This document shows positions 1-5,979 of a stretch of DNA of 6,013 bases, one piece after another. Each line of letters starts with the position of its first letter. Position 1 is the stretch's first letter. The notes beneath the pieces were generated by a model. It ran no database searches, was not told the origin of the DNA, and saw only the letters and a list, made by a program, of their open reading frames with translations. This DNA comes from Actinomycetes bacterium (lineage in GTDB: Bacteria; Actinomycetota; Acidimicrobiia; Acidimicrobiales; Bog-793), in the NCBI GenBank assembly GCA_021785095.1, contig JAJYGM010000324.1:1-6013 (forward strand). Direction: 5' to 3'. A program made the translations under genes and the position numbers.

Positions 1-361
1 CGAGATCGACCTCCAGGGTGCCCAGCAGGTGCGTCGACACCGACCCGACGCGACCATCGTGCTGGTGGTCGCGCCGAGCATCGAGGAACAACAGGCGCGC
101 CTGGTCGGCCGCGGCGACGACGACTCCCACGTCGCCGAGCGACTCCGGATCGGCCGGGCAGAGGAGCGCGAAGGTCGGTCGCTCGCCGACCACGTCGTGG
201 TGAACGACGAGATGGAGCGGGCGCTCGGCGAGCTCCAGCGCATCGTCGAAGCGGTGCGCGCCACGCGGGCCGGGCAGGGGGGCAGCGTGGCGGCGGCGCA
301 GAGGGATGAAGGGGGCAGCCTCCTCGGCGAGCCGCACACCGGGGACCGGCGGCTAACCTGA
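1..361 (+). CDS. gmk: Guanylate kinase, C-terminal part (5' end outside window)
   Basis: Guanylate kinase phosphorylates GMP to GDP with ATP in the cytoplasm, feeding GTP and dGTP synthesis. The reading frame begins at base 2 and 119 codons are visible before the TGA at 359-361. The first visible residues, EIDLQGAQQV, match the conserved Asp/Gly motif after the GMP-binding region. A strand-forming ATIVLVVAPS follows, then a lid-like RGDDDSHVAERL segment (family pattern RGxDs...RL). The segment DHVVVNDEMERALGELQRIV matches the family's terminal 'Y/H-D-x-x-(I/V)-V-N-D' strand and last helix. About 35 residues follow the usual end of the fold; they are Gly/Ala/Arg-rich and look like an unstructured tail. 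The P-loop and start codon lie upstream of the window. It is the first visible gene of the co-directional gmk-rpoZ-coaBC-metK-priA cluster, an order known from actinobacteria. Identification is by motif recall, with no alignment run. Confidence 0.93.
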   Translation, partial: EIDLQGAQQVRRHRPDATIVLVVAPSIEEQQARLVGRGDDDSHVAERLRIGRAEEREGRSLADHVVVNDEMERALGELQRIVEAVRATRAGQGGSVAAAQRDEGGSLLGEPHTGDRRLT

Positions 362-378
362 GGCTGCTCACTGCAGCC
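362..378 (+). other. Small perfect stem-loop between gmk and rpoZ
   Basis: GGCTGC (362-367) pairs exactly with GCAGCC (373-378) around a 5-base loop TCACT, directly after the gmk stop codon and 19 bases before the rpoZ start. No T-tract follows, so a classical intrinsic terminator is unlikely. It could be a weak attenuator, an mRNA-processing or stability element, or chance. The only evidence is the base pairing. Confidence 0.35.
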
Positions 379-397
379 GTGCCGAACCGGGAGACCC

Positions 398-829
398 ATG
401 CCGCAGAATCGCTCGACGATGATCGACCCGCCGATCGAGGCGCTCCTCGATCGAGTCGACTCGAAGTTCACGCTCGTGACGTTGGCCTCCAAGCGCGCTC
501 GGCAGATCAACTCCTACTTCAACCAGCTCGGCGAGGGCCTCGGGGCGATCGTGCCGCCCCAGGTGCCGTCGCTCGCGCGAAAGCCCCTCAGTATCGCGCT
601 CGAAGAGATCGCTGCGGGCAAGATCGTGGCCGTGCACCCGCCCGAGGTTGACGAGGAGTCCGAGGTGGCGGACGAGGTCCCGTTCGAGGCGGTCCAGTTC
701 GAGGCTCGCGAGTCCGGGGCCGGCGAGGACGAGGCGTTCCCTGGCGCCGCCGTCGGTCTCGAAGCCGTTGCAGACGCGCCCCCCGCCGATCCGGCAGCGG
801 ACGGCGACGACGGCGGAGTGACGGCCTGA
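398..829 (+). CDS. rpoZ: DNA-directed RNA polymerase omega subunit with acidic C-terminal tail
   Basis: Omega is the small RNA polymerase subunit that helps fold and hold beta' in the core enzyme. The 143-residue product has the omega core at about residues 8-80: [17 protein letters not shown] (11-27), then the hallmark helix [16 protein letters not shown] (32-47), then [15 protein letters not shown] (62-76). The central block resembles actinobacterial omega proteins (SSKYALVIYAAKRARQIN-like). Residues 83-143 are an extra tail rich in Glu, Asp, Ala and Pro, making the protein clearly longer than the usual 80-110 residues. The ATG at 398 is chosen because GGGAG (389-393) lies 4 bases upstream; an in-frame ATG at 419 (Met8) is the alternative and would still keep the core. 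The stop TGA (827-829) overlaps the proposed coaBC start, suggesting translational coupling. Confidence 0.93.
   Translation: MPQNRSTMIDPPIEALLDRVDSKFTLVTLASKRARQINSYFNQLGEGLGAIVPPQVPSLARKPLSIALEEIAAGKIVAVHPPEVDEESEVADEVPFEAVQFEARESGAGEDEAFPGAAVGLEAVADAPPADPAADGDDGGVTA
815..828 (+). promoter_or_regulatory. Ribosome binding site and CTG start deciding coaBC
   Basis: GGAG at 815-818, inside the end of rpoZ, lies 7 bases before a CTG (826-828) whose last two bases form part of the rpoZ TGA stop (CTGA overlap). The coaBC frame has no ATG, GTG or TTG between the upstream in-frame stop at 649-651 and the GTG at 973. Using that GTG would remove the N-terminal glycine motif of the flavin-binding fold. 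The site is therefore the best-supported start of coaBC. The CTG itself is inferred from spacing, frame and protein length. Confidence 0.68.
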
Positions 830-2064
830 GCGATCCGGGCGCCGGGCAGTCGCGCCCGGGCTCTCCCTCGGCCGGCCTCGCCGGGCGGACCATCGTCCTC
901 GGCGTAGGCGGCGGTATCGCCGCCTACAAGGCCGTCGAAGTCGCACGGCGGCTGGTCGACGCCGGGGCGGTCGTGCTGCCGGTGCTGACCGAGGCGGCAC
1001 AGCACTTCGTCGGCGCAGTGACGTTCTCGGCACTTGCGAGCGAGCCCGTGGCGTCCTCGTTGTGGCAGGCGAGCGATCCGATCCCGCACACCCGGCTCGG
1101 CCAGCGCGCCGACGCGGTGCTCGTCTGCCCAGCAACGGCTGACCTGCTCGCGCGCTACGCGCACGGCCTCGCGGACGACCTGCTCGCCGCGACCCTGCTC
1201 GCGACGCGCGCACCGGTCGTCGTCGCGCCGGCGATGCACGCCGAGATGCTGGAGCACCCGGCGGTCGTCGCGAACCTGGCGCTCTTGGCCTCCCGGGGGG
1301 TCGGCGTGGTGCCGGCGGGTACGGGTCGGCTGGCGGGTGGTGACGTCGGGAGTGGCCGGCTCGCGGAGCCTGCGGACATCGTCGCCGCGGTCGCGGGCTT
1401 GTTCCACCCGCGGGATCTCGCGGGCAAACGAGTGGTGGTCAGCGCGGGCGGGACCCGGGAGCCGCTCGACCCCGTCCGGTTCCTCGGGAACCGCTCCTCG
1501 GGGCGCCAAGGTCATGCGCTTGCCGAGGCCGCAGCCGCGCGGGGGGCGGCGGTCACCCTCGTCACCTCCTCCTCGCTACCGCCCCCCCCGGGCATCGACG
1601 CCGTGGTCCGTTTCACGACGGCGGCGGAGCTCGAAGCTGCCCTCCTCGAGACCGTCGTGGACGCAGACGTCGTGGTCATGGCCGCCGCCGTCGCGGACTT
1701 CCGGCCCCGGACGGTGGCTGCCGAGAAGCTCCACCGTGCCGACGGCCTGGTCTCACTCGAGCTCGAGCCGACGCCCGACATCCTCGCCGCGCTGGCGGGC
1801 AAGCGCCGGGCGGGCCAGCTCTTCGTGGGTTTCGCGGCCGAGACCGCCGCGGCGGTGGCGCGAGCCCAGGAGAAGCTCGCAGCGAAGGGGGTGGACCTCG
1901 TCGTGGCGAACGACGTGACGGAGGAGGGGGCTGGTTTCGAGGTGGAGACCAACCACGTCGTGATCGTGTCCCGAGCCGGTGTCGTCGCGGAGGTCGGCCC
2001 GGCGCCCAAGCGAGTGGTGGCGGATGCCGTGCTGGACGTGATCTCGGCGCACCTGGCAACGTAG
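826..2064 (+). CDS. coaBC: Bifunctional phosphopantothenoylcysteine decarboxylase / phosphopantothenate-cysteine ligase
   Basis: CoaBC carries out two steps of coenzyme A synthesis: CTP-dependent joining of cysteine to 4'-phosphopantothenate (CoaB) and FMN-dependent decarboxylation to 4'-phosphopantetheine (CoaC). From the CTG at 826 the product is 412 residues, normal for the family. CoaC domain: [11 protein letters not shown] (26-36), [19 protein letters not shown] with the likely catalytic His88, PAMHAEML (135-142), and the flap [12 protein letters not shown] with Gly171. CoaB domain from about residue 200: [19 protein letters not shown] with Asn222, AAAVADFRP (286-294), Lys301 in EKLHR, and GFAAET and VVANDV. 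Relative to E. coli Dfp as I recall it, key residues align with a constant offset of 12-13, which supports the CTG start. Substitutions at the E. coli N125 (His138) and C158 (Gly171) positions also occur, from memory, in mycobacterial CoaBC. It overlaps rpoZ and sits 4 bases before metK. Confidence 0.93.
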   Translation: MSDPGAGQSRPGSPSAGLAGRTIVLGVGGGIAAYKAVEVARRLVDAGAVVLPVLTEAAQHFVGAVTFSALASEPVASSLWQASDPIPHTRLGQRADAVLVCPATADLLARYAHGLADDLLAATLLATRAPVVVAPAMHAEMLEHPAVVANLALLASRGVGVVPAGTGRLAGGDVGSGRLAEPADIVAAVAGLFHPRDLAGKRVVVSAGGTREPLDPVRFLGNRSSGRQGHALAEAAAARGAAVTLVTSSSLPPPPGIDAVVRFTTAAELEAALLETVVDADVVVMAAAVADFRPRTVAAEKLHRADGLVSLELEPTPDILAALAGKRRAGQLFVGFAAETAAAVARAQEKLAAKGVDLVVANDVTEEGAGFEVETNHVVIVSRAGVVAEVGPAPKRVVADAVLDVISAHLAT

Positions 2065-2071
2065 AGGGATG
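2065..2071 (+). promoter_or_regulatory. Shine-Dalgarno-like AGGG abutting the metK ATG
   Basis: The coaBC stop TAG (2062-2064) is followed by AGGG and immediately by ATG (2069-2071). The purine run GAGGG (2064-2068) touches the start codon with no spacer, a poor Shine-Dalgarno distance. The ATG is nevertheless kept because [18 protein letters not shown] matches the family's N-terminus residue for residue. Reinitiation by ribosomes finishing coaBC is a reasonable inference. Confidence 0.45.
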
Positions 2072-3262
2072 CGCCGCCACACCTTCACCTCGGAGTCCGT
2101 CACCGAGGGTCACCCCGACAAGCTCGCCGACCAGGTCTCCGACGCGATCCTCGACGCGATCCTCGCGGAGGACCCGATGGGGCGGGTCGCCTGCGAGACC
2201 CTGCTCACCACCGGGCTCGTCGTCGTCGCCGGCGAGATCTCCACCAGCGCGTACGTCGAGATCCCCCGCCTGGTGCGCCGGACCATCTGCGACGCCGGCT
2301 ACGACCGCGAGGCCTTCGGCTTCGATGGGAACACCTGCGGGGTCGTGGTCTCCATCGACGAGCAGTCCCCGGACATCGACCAGGGCGTCTCGGCAGCCTG
2401 GGAGCTGCGCAGCGGCCGCGGTGGGGAGGACGTCCTGAACGCCCAGGGGGCGGGCGACCAGGGGATGGTCTTCGGCTACGCCTGTGACGAGACGCCGGAT
2501 CTGATGCCCCTGCCGATCTGGCTCGCGCATCGCCTTGCCCAGCGTCTCGCAGAGGTCCGCCGCGCCGGCGTGCTCCCGTACCTCCGTCCCGACGGCAAGA
2601 CCCAGGTGACCGTGGCCTACGAGGACGGCGCGCCGAAGGCACTCACGACCGTGCTCATCTCCACGCAGCACCAGCCCGGCATCGACATCGAGACCCTGCT
2701 GCTGCCCGACCTTCGTGAGCACGTGGTCAACCCGCTGCTCCCGCCGGACCTCGACACGAGCGGGCTCTCCATCCTCGCGAACCCGACCGGCCGCTTCGAG
2801 CTCGGGGGTCCACGCGCCGACACGGGCCTCACCGGCCGCAAGATCATCGTGGACACCTACGGTGGCGCCGCCCGCCATGGGGGGGGCGCGTTCTCCGGCA
2901 AGGACCCCTCGAAGGTGGACCGGTCGGCGGCGTATGCCGCACGCTGGGTGGCGAAGCACGTCGTCGCTGCAGGGGCGGCCCGGCGCTGCGAGCTGCAGGT
3001 CGCCTATGCGATCGGCGTCGCTCGGCCGGTGTCGGTCATGCTCGACACCTTCGGTACCGAAGAGGTGGACCCGCTGCGCCTCGAGAAGGTCGTGACGGAG
3101 CTGTTCGACCTGCGGCCGGCGGCGATCATCGAGCAGCTCGACCTTCGGAGGCCCGTCTACCGCCGGACGGCCACCTACGGGCACTTCGGCCGGTCGCCGA
3201 AGGAGTTCACCTGGGAGAGCACGCCCCACGTGGCGGAGCTCCGCCAGGCGCTCGGCCTCTGA
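2069..3262 (+). CDS. metK: S-adenosylmethionine synthetase (methionine adenosyltransferase)
   Basis: MetK makes S-adenosylmethionine from methionine and ATP, releasing phosphate and pyrophosphate; it is a cytosolic tetramer that uses Mg2+ and K+. The 397-residue length is typical. Conserved elements in order: [20 protein letters not shown] (7-26) with the ATP-binding His15 and Asp17, [16 protein letters not shown] (127-142, the methionine/ATP signature), [49 protein letters not shown], and the phosphate-binding loop [20 protein letters not shown] (271-290). The C-terminal [14 protein letters not shown] and YGHFGR blocks are also present. No motif looks broken. The gene sits 4 bases after coaBC and its TGA overlaps the proposed priA CTG. 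No SAM riboswitch is possible immediately upstream because the gap is only 4 bases, so any regulation would act at the operon level. Confidence 0.97.
   Translation: MRRHTFTSESVTEGHPDKLADQVSDAILDAILAEDPMGRVACETLLTTGLVVVAGEISTSAYVEIPRLVRRTICDAGYDREAFGFDGNTCGVVVSIDEQSPDIDQGVSAAWELRSGRGGEDVLNAQGAGDQGMVFGYACDETPDLMPLPIWLAHRLAQRLAEVRRAGVLPYLRPDGKTQVTVAYEDGAPKALTTVLISTQHQPGIDIETLLLPDLREHVVNPLLPPDLDTSGLSILANPTGRFELGGPRADTGLTGRKIIVDTYGGAARHGGGAFSGKDPSKVDRSAAYAARWVAKHVVAAGAARRCELQVAYAIGVARPVSVMLDTFGTEEVDPLRLEKVVTELFDLRPAAIIEQLDLRRPVYRRTATYGHFGRSPKEFTWESTPHVAELRQALGL
3232..3245. repeat. 14-bp perfect palindrome at the metK 3' end
   Basis: GGCGGAGCTCCGCC is a perfect 14-base palindrome inside the last codons of metK, 13 bases before the proposed priA CTG at 3259. 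In RNA it could fold into a 5-bp GGCGG/CCGCC stem with an AGCT loop, covering the only strong GGAG in this junction. It may also simply reflect codon constraints on residues around AELRQA, so a regulatory role is speculation. Confidence 0.35.
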
Positions 3263-5103
3263 ACGACGCCCCGGAGGCGGGCGGCACCCCGGGAGGCGGC
3301 GAAGCCCCGCGCACCGTCCGGGTGCTGCCGGAGCGGGGCCCGGGTGGGAAGGCGTTCGACTACGCAGTGCCGGAGTCGTTCGGCCTGCCCGAGCCCGGGC
3401 GGCGCGTGCGCGTCCCGCTCGGCCGGCGAAGCGTCGGGGGGTGGGTGCTCGGCCCGGGCGGCGACGGGGGAGGGCATCGGCTGCGCCCGCTCGCGGGGGA
3501 CCGGGGGCTCGGGCCGGCTCCCGAGGTCGTCGCGCTCACGGCGTGGGCCGCGTGGCGGTGGGCGGGTCGACGCGAGGCCTTCCTCGTCGCCGCGTCGCCG
3601 CCACGCCTGGTCCGGAGCCTGCCCGAGCCCGCCCGAGCCGGGGACATCCCACGCGCGGCGGCCCGAGCGGCTGGCCCGATCGTCGCGGGCCGGCCCGAGC
3701 TCGGCCCACGTCTCGCCGAGGCGCTGCGCTCCCGGGCGGCCGTGGCGCGAGTCGGACCGGCCAGCCCTGCGTGGCCGTGGCTGCTCGGAGCCCTCGCGTC
3801 GCTCGCACCGGGGCGCTCGGCGCTGGTCCTCGTGCCGTCGCTCGCCGGCGCGGCGCGGGTCCATCGGACACTCGTCGCGGCCGGGATCCCTGCCGCGCAC
3901 CTGCCGGACGGCTGGGCAGCGGCGGCCGCCGGCGGGAGGGTCGTGGTGGGGAGCCGCGCGGGCGCGCTCGGGCCCTGCCCGGACCTCGGGCTCGTGGTCG
4001 TCCTCGACGCGCACGACGAGGGTTTCGTGGAGACCCGGGCCCCCACCTGGGACGCCGTCGCCCTGTCGCGGGCCCGCGCTGCGAGAGCCGGGGCGGCGTG
4101 GCTCGCGGTGTCGGCCTGCCCGACCGTCGAGCTCCTCGCCGGCGCCACGCTCGTCGCCGAGGAGCGGGCCCGAGAGCGTGGGGGCTGGGCCCCGCTCGAG
4201 GTCGTCGACCTGCGCGAGGTCGACCCTCGCCAGGGTCTGCTCACCCGTCGCGTCGTGGAGCTCGCACGCCAGGCCACCTCGGACCGTCCGCTCCGCTGCG
4301 TGCTGAACCGCACGGGGCGCGCTCGCGTGCTGTGCTGCGCGGCGTGTCGCGAGCCGGTGCGCTGCGAGGCGTGCGGCACTCCCCTCGAAGAGGACACCTG
4401 CGCCGGCCTCCGCTGCCCCGGCTGCGGCGCTCGCCGCCCCGGTGTCTGCGCCGCCTGCGGTGCGACCAAGCTCAGCCGCCGGCGGCCGGGGGTCGCTCGG
4501 CTGGCCGAAGAGCTCGCGACGCTCGCGGGCCGCCCGGTGGTGGAGGTCACGGCGAGCACCCCGCCCGGAGCCGAGCGCAACGCCGCGGTCGTCGTCGGGA
4601 CGGAGGCGGTCCTGCACCGGGCCGAGGCGGCGGACGCCGAGGAGGGTCGCCGGACCCCCGGTGACGTCGCGCTCCTGGACCTCGACACCGAGCTGCTCGG
4701 GGCGCGCCTCCGGGCTGCGGAGGAGGCGCTCGCGCTGGTCGCTCGCGCAGCGCGTGTCGCGGGCGGGCGCGAACGGGGGTGCCGGGTCCTCGTCCAGACC
4801 TCCCTCCCGGGCCACGAGGTGGTGCGCGCCGCCCAGCGGGGCGAGCCCGGCCTGGTCACCGCCAGCGAGGAGCCGAGGCGATCGCTGCTGCGCCTACCGC
4901 CCCACTCGGCGCTCGCGTCGGTGACCGGCCCGCTGGCCGCCGCCTGGACGGTACCGCTCCAGCCGCCGATCGAGGTCGTGCCGGCTGCGGGGGGTCGGAT
5001 GCTCGTGCGCGCACCCGACGTCGAGACGCTCTGCAACGCCCTCGAGGGCCTCGGCCAGCTCCCCGTGGGGGTTCGGGTCGAGGTCGACCCGCGGCGGATC
5101 TGA
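3259..5103 (+). CDS. priA: PriA-like primosomal protein N' lacking helicase motifs
   Basis: PriA recognises stalled or repaired replication forks and helps reload the replicative helicase. From the CTG at 3259 the product is 614 residues; from the GTG at 3322 it is 593. The N-terminal DNA-binding domain shows TVRVLPE...FDYAVPE (Phe33-Tyr35) and [20 protein letters not shown] central degenerate helicase region follows: where E. coli PriA has a GSGKT Walker A, this region has no Gly-Lys-Thr, and the DEEH box is replaced by LDAHDEGF (Asp250-His252). The zinc-binding region is complete, with Cys pairs 360/363, 369/372, 386/389 and 397/400. The end retains [13 protein letters not shown] and a short C-terminal domain ending RRI. 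Loss of ATPase motifs is a known trait of actinobacterial PriA, annotated as probably lacking helicase activity. The CTG is preferred because the GTG would cut into the first beta strand, but its Shine-Dalgarno is weak. Confidence 0.88.
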   Translation: MNDAPEAGGTPGGGEAPRTVRVLPERGPGGKAFDYAVPESFGLPEPGRRVRVPLGRRSVGGWVLGPGGDGGGHRLRPLAGDRGLGPAPEVVALTAWAAWRWAGRREAFLVAASPPRLVRSLPEPARAGDIPRAAARAAGPIVAGRPELGPRLAEALRSRAAVARVGPASPAWPWLLGALASLAPGRSALVLVPSLAGAARVHRTLVAAGIPAAHLPDGWAAAAAGGRVVVGSRAGALGPCPDLGLVVVLDAHDEGFVETRAPTWDAVALSRARAARAGAAWLAVSACPTVELLAGATLVAEERARERGGWAPLEVVDLREVDPRQGLLTRRVVELARQATSDRPLRCVLNRTGRARVLCCAACREPVRCEACGTPLEEDTCAGLRCPGCGARRPGVCAACGATKLSRRRPGVARLAEELATLAGRPVVEVTASTPPGAERNAAVVVGTEAVLHRAEAADAEEGRRTPGDVALLDLDTELLGARLRAAEEALALVARAARVAGGRERGCRVLVQTSLPGHEVVRAAQRGEPGLVTASEEPRRSLLRLPPHSALASVTGPLAAAWTVPLQPPIEVVPAAGGRMLVRAPDVETLCNALEGLGQLPVGVRVEVDPRRI

Positions 5104-5332
5104 TCGCCCGGCCCTCGCCTCCCGCTCGGCAAGCCCTGCCTCACGCTCGCCGAGCCCTCGCCGGACTGACGGCGGGGAGGAACCGTGGGGCTCGCAGAGG
5201 ACCCCGCCGGGCCGCTCTCCGCACGCCCTGGCAGTTCCCTCCCGCTCCTCCGGCGAGGGTAGGACGATCCCGGTTGTGCGTGGGGCGGCGGTCGGGGTCG
5301 GGTCCGACGGCGGGCCAGAGGGAGGCTGAGCG
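5104..5332. other. Non-coding stretch between priA and the decayed TetR gene
   Basis: No convincing gene is seen on either strand; the frames give Arg/Pro/Gly-rich translations typical of GC-rich shadows. It contains a GC hairpin (5156-5177), a 10-base direct repeat CCTCCCGCTC (5118-5127 and 5238-5247), a 9-base direct repeat GCCCTCGCC (5111-5119 and 5154-5162), and an inverted match to the latter ending at 5259. It ends in the purine run AGAGGGAGG (5317-5325), probably the ribosome binding site of the following pseudogene. No tRNA, rRNA or riboswitch fold was recognised, and I could not identify a promoter. Confidence 0.6.
5156..5177 (+). terminator. Possible GC-rich terminator hairpin after priA
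   Basis: CCTCGCCG (5156-5163) pairs with CGGCGGGG (5170-5177) over 8 base pairs including one G-U, with a 6-base loop GACTGA. It lies 52 bases after the priA stop, where the housekeeping cluster ends. There is no downstream T-tract, so it would be a stem-only terminator of the kind proposed for actinobacteria. Such stems also arise by chance at this GC content. Confidence 0.33.
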
Positions 5333-5335
5333 ATC
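5317..5335 (+). promoter_or_regulatory. Intact Shine-Dalgarno with ATC at the expected start of the TetR pseudogene
   Basis: AGAGGGAGG (5317-5325) is a strong Shine-Dalgarno sequence. Seven bases downstream, in frame with the TetR N-terminus, the codon at 5333-5335 is ATC. The translation from there runs APPPSERRARTGRYRHGDL after the first residue, a typical TetR leader. No ATG, GTG or TTG exists in this frame between the stop at 5327-5329 and the YRHGDL motif. A single ATG-to-ATC change is the simplest reading. Confidence 0.5.
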
Positions 5336-5979
5336 GCACCACCGCCGTCCGAGCGGCGGGCGAGGACGGGCCGTTACCGCCATGGTGATCTCTCCGACCC
5401 GCTGGCGGACACGGCCATCGAGGTGATCGCCCACACGCGGAGCGAGGCGTGCGGGACTTCTCCCTGGCCGTCCGTGGCCGAGGCCAGCCCCCCCGTCGGG
5501 GTCGCGCCCGCCGCCCCATACCGGCGCGTCCCTGATCGCGAGGCGTTCGTGGCGGCCGTCACCGTCCAGGCCCACCCGGCCATCGGGGCGGTGCTGGTGT
5601 CAGCGTCGGCCGGGGGGATCCACCGAGGAGTGGCTCGCCGCGATGACCGCGAGTTTCGTGGGTTCCGCCCCCGATGCCTCCATCTCTGCCGTCAGCACCG
5701 CGACGCTCACTGCGGTCCGCCTCCCACGAGGCCCGTCGGGCGAGGAGGGCTGCTCGAGCATGCTCGCCGAGCTGCGCCGGCTGCAGGTGGTCTCCGAGCG
5801 CCGCTGGCTGTGGAGCAGGGCCCGGACCGACACCCCCTGCCGTCTCCGCTGTCCTGGCGGCCTGGAGCATCGCATTCGGCACCTCGAGGCAGTCTCGCGG
5901 CCAGAGTGGGGCCCAGGAGTCGGCCGCTCTCGGCCAACCGTGCCCAGCCACGCCGAAACAGCCCAGAGCGGACGGGTAG
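5333..5979 (+). pseudogene. Decayed TetR-family transcriptional regulator
   Basis: TetR-family proteins are dimeric helix-turn-helix repressors controlled by small ligands. Frame-2 codons give GRYRHGDLSDPLADTAIEVI (5369-5428), matching the common leader GRYHHGDLRxALLDAALELI. Frame 1 then gives AERGVRDFSLA (5437-5469), as in TetR helix 2. Frame 2 resumes with EASPPVGVAPAAPYRRVPD (about 5480-5536) and REAFVAAV, matching the recognition helix and the 'AAPYRHFPDREALLAAV' block. After a G6 run (5612-5617) frame 3 continues with STEEWLAAMTASFVG. Frame 1 returns near 5839 with AVSAVLAAWSIAFGT, resembling a C-terminal TetR helix, and ends at TAG 5977-5979. The total, about 215 codons, fits the family. 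No usable start codon and several frame changes indicate a pseudogene. Sequencing error could explain some homopolymer shifts, but not the 10-bp duplication. The DNA-binding part is well supported; the ligand-binding half is tentative, and the ligand and targets are unknown. Confidence 0.7.
5465..5480 (+). repeat. 10-bp tandem duplication inside the TetR pseudogene
   Basis: TGGCCGTCCG (5465-5474) is followed directly by TGGCCG (5475-5480). Removing one 10-base unit joins frame 1 to frame 2 and restores the reading FSLAEAS, the expected start of the helix-turn-helix. The net +10 thus equals the frame change seen at this place. It looks like a slippage-type duplication that broke the gene. Confidence 0.6.

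Noticed and set aside
2040..2068. SAM riboswitch upstream of metK
   Set aside because: Only 4 bases separate coaBC and metK, and the preceding sequence is conserved CoaBC coding sequence.
1676..3229. A 517-codon minus-strand open frame opposite coaBC and metK
   Set aside because: Low-complexity shadow crossing two well-identified genes, with no recognisable motif.
3271..3300. Near-duplicate CCCCGGAGGCGG / CCCCGGGAGGCGG at the priA start, considered as paired ribosome binding sites for GTG 3322
   Set aside because: The nearer copy is about 25 bases from the GTG, too far for a Shine-Dalgarno. The repeat encodes a Gly/Pro/Ala linker.
5118..5247. 10-base direct repeat CCTCCCGCTC at 5118 and 5238 as a possible target-site duplication
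   Set aside because: The intervening 110 bases have no terminal inverted repeats or transposase, and short GC-rich repeats are common here.
5155..5259. 11-base inverted match CCCTCGCCGGA (5155-5165) and TCCGGCGAGGG (5249-5259)
   Set aside because: An imperfectly placed repeat of this length is expected by chance in about 900 bases at this GC content, and no element lies between the arms.
3360..5519. A 719-codon open frame on the minus strand opposite priA, with a 546-codon one at 3175-4815
   Set aside because: The translations are Arg/Pro/Ser/Gly-rich without domains. They lie antisense to a gene with clear homology, as expected at high GC where antisense stops are rare.
5141..5575. Minus-strand open frame of 144 codons after priA
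   Set aside because: The composition is Gly/Arg/Pro-rich with no motif, and the overlapping + strand carries TetR motifs with better coding character.
5742..5760. EEGCSS in frame 3, resembling the EGCLS motif of peptide deformylase (def often follows priA)
   Set aside because: No GxGLAAPQ or QHExDHL motif occurs nearby and the flanking residues do not fit deformylase. The TetR reading explains the region better.
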